Assembly (NCBI RefSeq): GCF_048544455.1
Contig: NC_133534.1
Location: 217,105,735 to 217,169,734 of the forward strand
Direction: 5' to 3'
Origin: Silene latifolia
Lineage: Eukaryota; Streptophyta; Magnoliopsida; Caryophyllales; Caryophyllaceae
Length of the DNA stretch: 64,000 nucleotides
Position 1 is the stretch's first letter; every line of letters begins with the position of its first letter. Made by a program: the position numbers and the translations under genes. Below the pieces are notes generated by a model, which was given only the letters and a program-made list of their open reading frames with translations, did not search any database and was not told the origin of the DNA. Positions 49,398 through 62,700 of the stretch are shown here, piece after piece.

Positions 49398-49706
49398 ACC
49401 AGCAAGAAAAGAGTCTTTAAGAAAGGAAAAAACAAGTCCATAGCAAGTGAAGAAGGTCCTTTCAAAGTCATCAAGCAAATTGGGTTCAACAAGTACAAGG
49501 TTGATCTCTTGGGAATTCATGTAATATTTGATGTTGGGGACTTGAGTCCAAGCTATGTGGAGAATGAGGATGATGATTTCCAGGACTTGAGGGCAAGTCC
49601 TTTTGAAGAGGGAGAGATTGAAGCAAAAATAGCAACAACACCAAGCTCCATTTTCCACGGTTTTGGGCCATCTCTTAAAATGAGGTCCAATTCCAATTCC
49701 GTCTAA
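49398..49706 (+). pseudogene. Element A integrase C-terminal remnant after an in-frame stop
   Basis: In the same frame as the preceding protein, separated only by the TAA at 49395-49397. Encodes EEGPFKVIKQIGFNKYKVDL and DVGDLSPSY, the GPF module that ends gypsy integrases, and runs on into the 3' LTR to a stop at 49704-49706. Either one nonsense mutation or a dispensable tail. Confidence 0.8.
49605..49617 (+). promoter_or_regulatory. Polypurine tract of element A
   Basis: GAAGAGGGAGAGA one base before the 3' LTR (TGAAGC at 49619). Confidence 0.8.
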
Positions 49707-50730
49707 GAAGTCGTGCCTTTTTCCAGCATGGGATTAATCTTTGGTGAGTTTGGGACGTTTTTGTGTAGGAACTTGTATCCCAAAGCTGTTCCTATCATAG
49801 AGTTTGCCAAGCTTTAAAAACCGTGCGCAATCAGGACCATGGCTGGAGCATGCTTAGTTTTTTGTGCATTATGTCGCTATCAACCTTCCTCTTTTGTTCC
49901 AACAAAGCTCAAGGGACTTTTTGGCTGCAGCAAGGACTCTTACACGGTTTCCTCAAGCCCCATTTCAGTCCATATAATCATAAATAAGAAGTTGAGCTAC
50001 AAACAAGGAAGATTGGACTATTAGTTTACTTTCTTTGCTTTATGTCCTTTTCATTTCAGCTTTGTCATAGCCTTGGCTGCCGTTTTTCTTGGTTGTTAGC
50101 TGCTATTTTTGTGACCTTTAGATGTACTTAGTAATCAAGGGTCAAGATTGTAAGCCTTGGTCTATATAAACCAAGCTAAGCACTTGAGAACATCAGATTT
50201 GAGTGAATTAAAAATATGAGTTTGAAACTGAAGTTTTCAATCAATTTTCTTCTTGCTTAGTGCAGAAAACCCCTCATTACTTAGTGTTTGAGGCGGAATT
50301 AACTCTTGCTTCGTGATCTTGAGCTTAATTCCAAGGCTTAAACCTGCTTTGTGATCTAGTTTAAGTCATATCCCGGTTACTTGTTCTTGTTTTCGTGTCA
50401 AAACAGTCCCAAACTTTCTGTTTTCTTTGCTTTGAGTCCTTGTGGAAATTGTTATTTGAATGTTTAGTTCATAAACATTTAAATTACAATCCTAGTTTCA
50501 CTATTTTCAGTCACATTACTCGGTTCATTTGAGATGTTTGTCACGTCCCAAGTATTCTGTTTTGTGTCTTAATTTATGCAAGTTTAAGTCTTTTATCTTC
50601 TTAATCCTTAAATCAATTAGTTTAGCATTTGTTTGTGTTCAAATCAGTCCATTTGTTGAGTCTAATTCCGTCCAATTTAAATTCTGTTTTCAAGTCATAT
50701 TCAGTCCAAAATCAAGTCCTAAGAGTTTTA
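49619..50730 (+). repeat. 3' LTR of element A
   Basis: 1,112 bp matching the 5' LTR up to GAGTTTTA. The final CTCCA of the 5' copy is missing, and the junction reads GTTTTACTAAAGAACTAAAG. TATATAAA at 50163-50170. Confidence 0.88.
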
Positions 50731-53700
50731 CTAAAGAACTAAAGAAGAAGGATAAATGGTTTACACAATGAGTCACAAAGACAAGGATAAATGGTTTACA
50801 CAACGAGTCACATGGACTAATGAACAAGGAAAATTTGTTAACACAACGAGTCACAAGGGCTAATGAACAAGGAGAAAGGGTTCACACAACGAGTCACATG
50901 GACTAATGAACAAGGACAACTGGTTCACACAACGAGTCACAAGGACTAATGAACAAGGACAAGCGGTTCACACAACGAGTCACAATGACTAATGAACAAG
51001 GACAAGCGGTCCACACAACGAGTCACAAGGACTAAAGAACAGGGATAAATGGTTTACACAACGAGTCACCAAGACAAGGATAAATGGTTTACACAACGAG
51101 TTACAAGGACTAATAAACAAGGAAAATTTGTTCACACAACGAGTCACAAGGACTAATGAACAAGGAGAAATGGTTCACACAACGAGTCACATGGACTAAT
51201 GAACAAGGAGAAAGGGTTCACACAATGAGTCACATGGACTAATGAACAAGGACAACTGGTTCACATAATGAGTCACAAGGACTAAAGAACAAGGATAAAT
51301 GGTTTACACAACGAGTCACAAAAACAAGGATAAATGGTTTACACAACGAGTCACAAGGACTAATGAACAAGGACAAATAGTTCACACAACGAAAACAAGG
51401 AAAAATTATTCACACAACGAGTCACAAGGACTAATGAACAAGGACAAATTGTTCACAAAACGAGTCACAAGGACTAATAAACAAGGAGAAAGGGTTCACA
51501 CAACGAGTCAAATGGACTAATGAACAAGGAGAAAGGGTTCACACAATGAGTCACATTGACTAATGAACAAGGACAATTGGTTCACACAACGAGTCACAAG
51601 GACTAATGAACAAGGACAAGCGGTTCACACAACGAGTCAGAAGGACTAACAAACAAGGATAAATGGTTTACACAATGAGTCACAAAGACAAGGATAAATG
51701 GTCTACACAAAGAGTTATAAGGACTAACAAACAAGAAATTTTTTTTCACACAACGAGTCACAAGAACTAATGAACAAGGAGAAATGGTTCACACAACGAG
51801 TTATATGGACTAATGAACAAGGAGAAAGGGTTGACACAACGAGTAACAAGGACTAGTGAACAAGGACAAATTGTTCACACAACGAGTCACAAGGACTACT
51901 GAACAAGGAGAAAGGGTTCACACAACGAGTCACATGGACTAATGAACAAGGAAAACTGGTTCACACAACGAGTCATAAGGACTAATGAACAAGGACAAGC
52001 GGTTCACACAACTAGTCACAATGACTAATGAACAAGGGCAAGCGGTCCACACAACGAGTCACAAAGACTAAAGAAAAAGGATAAATGGTTTACACAACGA
52101 TTCACAAAGACAAGGATATATGGTTTACACAACGAGTCACAAGGACTAATAAACAAGGAAAATTTGTTCACACAACGAGTCACAAGAACTAATGAACAAG
52201 GAGAAATGGTTCACACAACAAGTCACATGGACTAATGAACAAGGAGAAAGGGTTCACACAACGAGTCACATGGACTAATGAACAAGGACAACTGGTTCAC
52301 ACAATGAGTCACAAGGACTAAAGAACAAGGATAAATGGTTTACACAACGAGTCACAAAGACAAGGATAAATGGTTTACACAACGAGTCACATGGACTAAA
52401 AAACAAGGAAAATTTGTTAACACAAAGAGTCACAAGGACTAATTAACAAGGAGAAATGGTTCACACAACGAGTCAAATGGACTAATGAACAAGGAGAAAG
52501 GGTTCACACAATGAGTCACATTGACTAATGAACAAGGACAATTGGTTCACACAACGAGTCACAAGGACTAATGAACAAGGACAAGCGGTTCACACAACGA
52601 GTCAGAAGGACTAACAAACAAGGATAAATGGTTTACACAATGAGTCACAAAGACAAGGATAAATGGTCTACACAAAGAGTTATAAGGACTAACAAACAAG
52701 AAATTTTTTTTCACACAACGAGTCACAAGAACTAATGAACAAGGAGAAATGGTTCACACAACGAGTTATATGGACTAATGAACAAGGAGAAAGGGTTGAC
52801 ACAATGAGTAACAAGGACTAGTGAACAAGGACAAATTGTTCACACAACAAGTCACAAGGACTACTGAACAAGGAGAAAGGGTTCACACAACGAGTCACAT
52901 GGACTAATGAACAAGGAAAACTGGTTCACACAACGAGTCATAAGGACTAATGAACAAGGACAAGCGGTTCACACAACTAGTCACAATGACTAATGAACAA
53001 GGGCAAGCGGTCCACACAACGAGTCACAAGGACTAAAGAAAAAGGATAAATGGTTTACACAACGATTCACAAAGACAAGGATATATGGTTTACACAACGA
53101 GTCACAAGGACTAATAAACAAGGAAAATTTGTTCACACAACGAGTCACAAGGACTAATGAACAAGGAGAAATGGTTCACACAACAAGTCACATGGACTAA
53201 TGAACAAGGAGAAAGGGTTCACACAACGAGTCACATGGACTAATGAACAAGGACAACTGGTTCACACAACGAGTCATAACTCACAAGGACTAATGAACAA
53301 GGACAAGCGGTTCACACAACGAGTCACAAGGACTAAAGAACAAGGATAAATGGTTTACACAATGAGTCACAAAGACAAGGATAAATGGTTTACACAACGA
53401 GTCACATGGACTAATGAAAAAGGAAAATTTGTTAACACAACGAGTCACAAGGGCTAATGAACAAGGAGAAAGGGTTCACACAACGAGTCACATGGACTAA
53501 TGAACAAGGACAACTGGTTCACACAACGAGTCACATGGACTAATGAACAAGGACAAGCGGTTCACACAACGAGTCACAAGGACTAATGAACAAGGACAAG
53601 CGATCCACACAACGAGTCACAAGGACTAAAGAACAGAGATAAATGGTTTACACAACGAGTCACAAAGACAAGGATAAATGGTTTACACAACGAGTTACAA

Positions 53701-56700
53701 GGACTAATAAACAAGGAAAATTTGTTCACACAACGAGTCACAAGGACTAATGAACAAGGAGAAATGGTTCACACAACGAGTCACATGGACTAATGAACAA
53801 GGAGAAAGGGTTCACACAATGAGTCACATGGACTAATGAACAAGGACAACTGGTTCACATAATGAGTCACAAGGACTAAAGAACAAGGATAAATGGTTTA
53901 CACAACGAGTCAGAAAGACAAGGATAAATGGTTTACACAACGAGTCACAAGGACTAATGAACAAGGACAAATAGTTCACACAACGAAAACAAGGAAAAAT
54001 TATTCACACAACGAGTCACAAGGACTAATGAACAACGACAAATTGTTCACACAACGAGTCACAAGGACTAATAAACAAGGAGAAAGGGTTCACACAACGA
54101 GTCACAAGGACTAATGAACAAGGACAAGCGGTTCACAAAACGAGTCACAAGAACTAATGAACAAGGACAAGCGGTTCACACAACGAGTGACAAGGACTAA
54201 AGAACAAGGATAAATGGTTTACACAACGAGTCACAAAGACAAGGATAAATGGTTTACACAACGAGTCACAAGGACTAATAAACAAGGAAAATTTGTTCAC
54301 ACAACGAGTCACAAGGACTAATGAACAAGGAGAAATGGTTCACACAACAAGTCACATGGACTAATGAACAAGGAGAAAGGGTTCACACAACGAGTCACAT
54401 GGACTAATGAACAAGGACAACTGGTTCACACAATGAGTCACAAGGACTAAAGAACAAGGATAAATGGTTTACACAACGGTTAGTCACAAAGACAAGGATA
54501 AATGGTTTACACAACGAGTCACATGGACTAAAAAACAAGGAAAATTTGTTAACACAAAGAGTCACAAGGACTAATTAACAAGGAGAAATGGTTCACACAA
54601 CGAGTCAAATGGACTAATGAACAAGGAGAAAGGGTTCACACAATGAGTCACATTGACTAATGAACAAGGACAATTGGTTCACACAACGAGTCACAAGGAC
54701 TAATGAACAAGGACAAGCGGTTCACACAACGAGTCAGAAGGACTAACGAACAAGGATAAATGGTTTACACAATGAGTCACAAAGACAAGGATAAATGGTC
54801 TACACAAAGAGTCACAAGGACTAACAAACAAGAAAATTTTTTTCACACAACGAGTCACAAGAACTAATGAACAAGGGGAAATGGTTCACACAACGAGTTA
54901 TATGGACTAGTGAACAAGGAGAAAGGGTTGACACAACGAGTAACAAGGACTAGTGAACAAGGACAAATTGTTCACACAACGAGTCACAAGGACTACTGAA
55001 CAAGGAGAAAGGGTTCACACAACGAGTCACATGGACTAATGAACAAGGAAAACTGGTTCACACAACGAGTCATAAGGACTAATGAACAAGGACAAGCGGT
55101 TCACACAACTAGTCACAATGACTAATGAACAAGGGCAAGCGGTCCACACAACGAGTCACAAAGACTAAAGAAAAAGGATAAATGGTTTACACAACGATTC
55201 ACAAAGACAAGGATATATGGTTTACACAACGAGTCACAAGGACTAATAAACAAGGAAAATTTGTTCACACAACGAGTCACAAGAACTAATGAACAAGGAT
55301 AAATGGTTTACACAACGAGTCACAAAGACAAGGATAAATGGTTTACACAACGAGTCACATGGACTAAAAAACAAGGAAAATTTGTTAACACAAAGAGTCA
55401 CAAGGACTAATTAACAAGGAGAAATGGTTCACACAACGAGTCAAATGGACTAATGAACAAGGAGAAAGGGTTCACACAATGAGTCACATTGACTAATGAA
55501 CAAGGACAATTGGTTCACACAACGAGTCACAAGGACTAATGAACAAGGACAAGCGGTTCACACAACGAGTCAGAAGGACTAACAAACAAGGATAAATGGT
55601 TTACACAATGAGTCACAAAGACAAGGATAAATGGTCTACACAAAGAGTTATAAGGACTAACAAACAAGAAATTTTTTTTCACACAACGAGTCACAAGAAC
55701 TAATGAACAAGGAGAAATGGTTCACACAACGAGTTATATGGACTAATGAACAAGGAGAAAGGGTTGACACAATGAGTAACAAGGACTAGTGAACAAGGAC
55801 AAATTGTTCACACAACAAGTCACAAGGACTCTTGAACAAGGAGAAAGGGTTCACACAACGAGTCACATGGACTAATGAACAAGGAAAACTGGTTCACACA
55901 ACGAGTCATAAGGACTAATGAACAAGGACAAGCGGTTCACACAACTAGTCACAATGACTAATGAACAAGGGCAAGCGGTCCACACAACGAGTCACAAGGA
56001 CTAAAGAAAAAGGATAAATGGTTTACACAACGATTCACAAAGACAAGGATATATGGTTTACACAACGAGTCACAAGGACTAATAAACAAGGAAAATTTGT
56101 TCACACAACGAGTCACAAGGACTAATGAACAAGGAGAAATGGTTCACACAACAAGTCACATGGACTAATGAACAAGGAGAAAGGGTTCACACAACGAGTC
56201 ACATGGACTAATGAACAAGGACAACTGGTTCACACAACGAGTCATAACTCACAAGGACTAATGAACAAGGACAAGCGGTTCACACAACGAGTCACAAGGA
56301 CTAAAGAACAAGGATAAATGGTTTACACAATGAGTCACAAAGACAAGGATAAATGGTTTACACAACGAGTCACATGGACTAATGAAAAAGGAAAATTTGT
56401 TAACACAACGAGTCACAAGGGCTAATGAACAAGGAGAAAGGGTTCACACAACGAGTCACATGGACTAATGAACAAGGACAACTGGTTCACACAACGAGTC
56501 ACATGGACTAATGAATAAGGACAAGCGGTTCACACAACGAGTCACAAGGACTAATGAACAAGGACAAGCGATCCACACAACGAGTCACAAGGACTAAAGA
56601 ACAGAGATAAATGGTTTACACAACGAGTCACAAAGACAAGGATAAATGGTTTACACAACGAGTTACAAGGACTAATAAACAAGGAAAATTTGTTCACACA

Positions 56701-59700
56701 ACGAGTCACAAGGACTAATGAACAAGGAGAAATGGTTCACACAACGAGTCACATGGACTAATGAACAAGGAGAAAGGGTTCACACAATGAGTCACATGGA
56801 CTAATGAACAAGGACAACTGGTTCACATAATGAGTCACAAGGACTAAAGAACAAGGATAAATGGTTTACAACGAGTCGAAAGACAAGGATAAATGGTTTA
56901 CACAACGAGTCACAAGGACTAATGAACAAGGACAAATAGTTCACACAACGAAAACAAGGAAAAATTATTCACACAACGAGTCACAAGGACTAATGAACAA
57001 CGACAAATTGTTCACACAACGAGTCACAAGGACTAATAAACAAGGAGAAAGGGTTCACACAACGAGTCACAAGGACTAATGAACAAGGACAAGCGGTTCA
57101 CAAAACGAGTCACAAGAACTAATGAACAAGGACAAGCGGTTCACACAACGAGTGACAAGGACTAAAGAACAAGGATAAATGGTTTACACAACGAGTCACA
57201 AAGACAAGGATAAATGGTTTACACAACGAGTCACAAGGACTAATAAACAAGGAAAATTTGTTCACACAACGAGTCACAAGGACTAATGAACAAGGAGAAA
57301 TGGTTCACACAACAAGTCACATGGACTAATGAACAAGGAGAAAGGGTTCACACAACGAGTCACATGGACTAATGAACAAGGACAACTGGTTCACACAATG
57401 AGTCACAAGGACTAAAGAACAAGGATAAATGGTTTACACAACGGTTAGTCACAAAGACAAGGATAAATGGTTTACACAACGAGTCACATGGACTAAAAAA
57501 CAAGGAAAATTTGTTAACACAAAGAGTCACAAGGACTAATTAACAAGGAGAAATGGTTCACACAACGAGTCAAATGGACTAATGAACAAGGAGAAAGGGT
57601 TCACACAATGAGTCACATTGACTAATGAACAAGGACAATTGGTTCACACAACGAGTCACAAGGACTAATGAACAAGGACAAGCGGTTCACACAACGAGTC
57701 AGAAGGACTAACGAACAAGGATAAATGGTTTACACAATGAGTCACAAAGACAAGGATAAATGGTCTACACAAAGAGTCACAAGGACTAACAAACAAGAAA
57801 TTTTTTTTCACACAACGAGTCACAAGAACTAATGAACAAGGGGAAATGGTTCACACAACGAGTTATATGGACTAGTGAACAAGGAGAAAGGGTTGACACA
57901 ACGAGTAACAAGGACTAGTGAACAAGGACAAATTGTTCACACAACGAGTCACAATGACTAATGAACAAGGAGAAAGGGTTCACACAACGAGTCACATGGA
58001 CTAATGAACAAGGAAAACTGGTTCACACAACGAGTCACAAGGACTAATGAACAAGGACAAGCGGTTCACACAACCGATCCACAAGGACTAATGAACAAGG
58101 GCAAGCGGTCCACACAACGAGTCACAAGGACTAAAGAAAAAGGATAAATGGTTTACACAACGAGTCACAAAGACAAGGATATATGGTTTACACAACGAGT
58201 AACAAGGACTAATAAACAAGGAAAATTTGTTCACACAACGAGTCACAAGGACTAATGAACAAGGAGAAATGGTTCACACAATGAGTCACATGGACTAATG
58301 AACAAGGAGAAAGGGTTCACACAACGAGTCACATGGACTAATGAACAAGGACAACTGGTTCACACAACGAGTCACAACTCACAAGGACTAATGAACAAGG
58401 ACAAGCGGTTCACACAACGAGTCACAAGGACTAAAGAACAAGGATAAATGGTTTACACAATGAGTCACAAAGACAAGGATAAATGGTTTACACAACGAGT
58501 CACATGGACTAATGAACAAGGAAAATTTGTTAACACAACGAGTCACAAGGGCTAATGAACAAGGAGAAAGGGTTCACACAACGAGTCACATGGACTAATG
58601 AACAAGGACAACTGGTTCACACAACGAGTCACAAGGACTAATGAACAAGGACAAGCGGTTCACACAACGAGTCACAATGACTAATGAACAAGGACAAGCG
58701 GTCCACACAACGAGTCACAAGGACTAAAGAACAGGGATAAATGGTTTACACAACGAGTCACCAAGACAAGGATAAATGGTTTACACAACGAGTTACAAGG
58801 ACTAATAAACAAGGAAAATTTGTTCACACAACGAGTCACAAGGACTAATGAACAAGGAGAAATGGTTCACACAACGAGTCACATGGACTAATGAACAAAA
58901 AGAAAGGGTTCACACAATGAGTCACATGGACTAATGAACAAGGACAACTGGTTCACATAATGAGTCACAAGGACTAAAGAACAAGGATAAATGGTTTACA
59001 CAACGAGTCACAAAAACAAGGATAAATGGTTTACACAACGAGTCACAAGGACTAATGAACAAGGACAAATAGTTCACACAACGAAAACAAGGAAAAATTA
59101 TTCACACAACGAGTCACAAGGACTAATGAACAAGGACAAATTGTTCACAAAACGAGTCACAAGGACTAATAAACAAGGAGAAAGGGTTCACACAACGAGT
59201 CACATGGACTAATGAACAAGGACAACTGGTTCACACAACGAGTCACAAGGACTAATGAACAAGGACAAGCGGTTCACAAAACGAGTCACAAGAACTAATG
59301 AACAAGGACAAGCGGTTCACACAACGAGTGACAAGGACTAAAGAACAAGGATAAATGTTTTACACAACGAGTCACAAAGACAAGGATAAATGGTTTACAC
59401 AACGAGTCACAAGGACTAATAAACAAGGAAAATTTGTTCACACAACGAGTCACAAGGACTAATGAACAAGGAGAAATGGTTCACACAACAAGTCACATGG
59501 ACTAATGAACAAGGAGAAAGGGTTCACACAACGAGTCACATGGACTAATGAACAAGGACAACTGGTTCACACAATGAGTCACAAGGACTAAAGAACAAGG
59601 ATAAATGGTTTACACAACGAGTCACAAAGACAAGGATAAATGGTTTACACAACGAGTCACATGGACTAAAAAACAAGGAAAATTTGTTAACACAAAGAGT

Positions 59701-62700
59701 CACAAGGACTAATTAACAAGGAGAAATGGTTCACACAACGAGTCAAATGGACTAATGAACAAGGAGAAATGGTTCACACAATGAGTCACATTGACTAATG
59801 AACAAGGACAATTGGTTCACACAACGAGTCACAAGGACTAATGAACAAGGACAAGCGGTTCACACAACGAGTCAGAAGGACTAACAAACAAGGATAAATG
59901 GTTTACACAATGAGTCACAAAGACAAGGATAAATGGTCTACACAAAGAGTCATAAGGACTAACAAACAAGAAAAATTTTTTCACACAACGAGTCACAAGA
60001 ACTAATGAACAAGGAGAAATGGTTCACACAACGAGTTATATGGACTAATGAACAAGGAGAAAGGGTTGACACAACGAGTAACAAGACTAGTGAACAAGGA
60101 CAAATTGTTCACACAACGAGTCACAAGGACTAATGAACAAGGAGAAAGGGTTCACACAACGAGTCACATGGACTAATGAACAAGGAAAACTGGTTCACAC
60201 AACGAGTCATAAGGACTAATGAACAAGGACAAGCGGTTCACACAACGAGTCACAAGGACTAAAGAACAAGGATAAATGGTTTACACAATGAGTCACAAAG
60301 ACAAGGATAAATGGTTTACACAACGAGTCACATGGACTAATGAAAAAGGAAAATTTGTTAACACAACGAGTCACAAGGGCTAATGAACAAGGAGAAAGGG
60401 TTCACACAACGAGTCACATGGACTAATGAACAAGGACAACTGGTTCACACAACGAGTCACATGGACTAATGAACAAGGACAAGCGGTTCACACAACGAGT
60501 CACAAGGACTAATGAACAAGGACAAGCGATCCACACAACGAGTCACAAGGACTAAAGAACAGGGATAAATGGTTTACACAACGAGTCACAAAGACAAGGA
60601 TAAATGGTTTACACAACGAGTTACAAGGACTAATAAACAAGGAAAATTTGTTCACACAACGAGTCACAAGGACTAATGAACAAGGAGAAATGGTTCACAC
60701 AACGAGTCACATGGACTAATGAACAAGGAGAAAGGGTTCACACAATGAGTCACATGGACTAATGAACAAGGACAACTGGTTCACATAATGAGTCACAAGG
60801 ACTAAAGAACAAGGATAAATGGTTTACACAACGAGTCACAAAGACAAGGATAAATGGTTTACACAACGAGTCACAAGGACTAATGAACAAGGACAAATAG
60901 TTCACACAACGAAAACAAGGAAAAATTATTCACACAACGAGTCACAAGGACTAATGAACAAGGACAAATTGTTCACACAACGAGTCACAAGGACTAATAA
61001 ACAAGGAGAAAGGGTTCACACAACGAGTCACATGGACTAATGAACAAGGACAACTGGTTCACAAAACGAGTCACAAGGACTAATGAACAAGGACAAGCGG
61101 TTCACAAAACGAGTCACAAGAACTAATGAACAAGGACAAGCGGTTCACACAACGAGTGACAAGGACTAAAGAACAAGGATAAATGGTTTACACAACGAGT
61201 CACAAAGACAAGGATAAATGGTTTACACAACGAGTCACAAGGACTAATAAACAAGGAAAATTTGTTCACACAACGAGTCACAAGGACTAATGAACAAGGA
61301 GAAATGGTTCACACAACAAGTCACATGGACTAATGAACAAGGAGAAAGGGTTCACACAACGAGTCACATGGACTAATGAACAAGGACAACTGGTTTACAC
61401 AATGAGTCACAAGGACTAAAGAACAAGGATAAATGGTTTACACAACGGTTAGTCACAAAGACAAGGATAAATGGTTTACACAACGAGTCACATGGACTAA
61501 AAAACAAGGAAAATTTGTTAACACAAAGAGTCACAAGGACTAATTAACAAGGAGAAATGGTTCACACAACGAGTCAAATGGACTAATGAACAAGGAGAAA
61601 GGGTTCACACAATGAGTCACATTGACTAATGAACAAGGACAATTGGTTCACACAACGAGTCACAAGGACTAATGAACAAGGACAAGCGGTTCACACAACG
61701 AGTCAGAAGGACTAACGAACAAGGATAAATGGTTTACACAATGAGTCACAAAGACAAGGATAAATGGTCTACACAAAGAGTCACAAGGACTAACAAACAA
61801 GAAAATTTTTTTCACACAACGAGTCACAAGAACTAATGAACAAGGGGAAATGGTTCACACAACGAGTTATATGGACTAATGAACAAGGAGAAAGGGTTGA
61901 CACAACGAGTAACAAGGACTAGTGAACAAGGACAAATTGTTGACACAACGAGTCACAAGGACTAATGAACAAGGAGAAAGGGTTCACACAACGAGTCACA
62001 TGGACTAATGAACAAGGAAAACTGGTTCACACAACGAGTCACAAGGACTAATGAACAAGGACAAGCAGTTCACACAACCAGTCACAAGGACTAATGAACA
62101 AGGGCAAGCGGTCCACACAACGAGTCACAAGGACTAAAGAAAAAGGATAAATGGTTTACACAACGAGTCACAAAGACAAGGATATATGGTTTACACAACG
62201 AGTCACAAGGACTAATAAACAAGGAAAATTTGTTCACACAACGAGTCACAAGGACTAATGAACAAGGAGAAATGGTTCACACAATGAGTCACATGGACTA
62301 ATGAACAAGGAGAAAGGGTTCACACAACGAGTCACATGGACTAATGAACAAGGACAACTGGTTCACACAACGAGTCACAACTCACAAGGACTAATGAACA
62401 AGGACAAGCGGTTCACACAACGAGTCACAAGGACTAAAGAACAAGGATAAATGGTTTACACAATGAGTCACAAAGACAAGGATAAATGGTTTACACAACG
62501 AGTCACATGGACTAATGAACAAGGAAAATTTGTTAACACAACGAGTCACAAGGGCTAATGAACAAGGAGAAAGGGTTCACACAACGAGTCACATGGACTA
62601 ATGAACAAGGACAACTGGTTCACACAACGAGTCACAAGGACTAATGAACAAGGACAAGCGGTTCACACAACGAGTCACAATGACTAATGAACAAGGACAA

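Larger units (their letters stand above)
39303..50730 (+). mobile_element. Ty3/gypsy element A (non-autonomous, gag-PR only) carrying nested element B
   Basis: About 11.4 kb including the 6.9-kb nested B element. Two LTRs of about 1.11 kb starting TGAAGC, a tRNA-Met-type PBS, a gag start (40510) interrupted by B, then gag-protease (47517-49397) and a short integrase C-terminal remnant. Reverse transcriptase, RNase H and the integrase core are absent. The two A LTRs are almost identical (one C/T difference found by eye, near 39471 and 49787). Right border 50730 is uncertain by about 8 bp. Confidence 0.88.
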
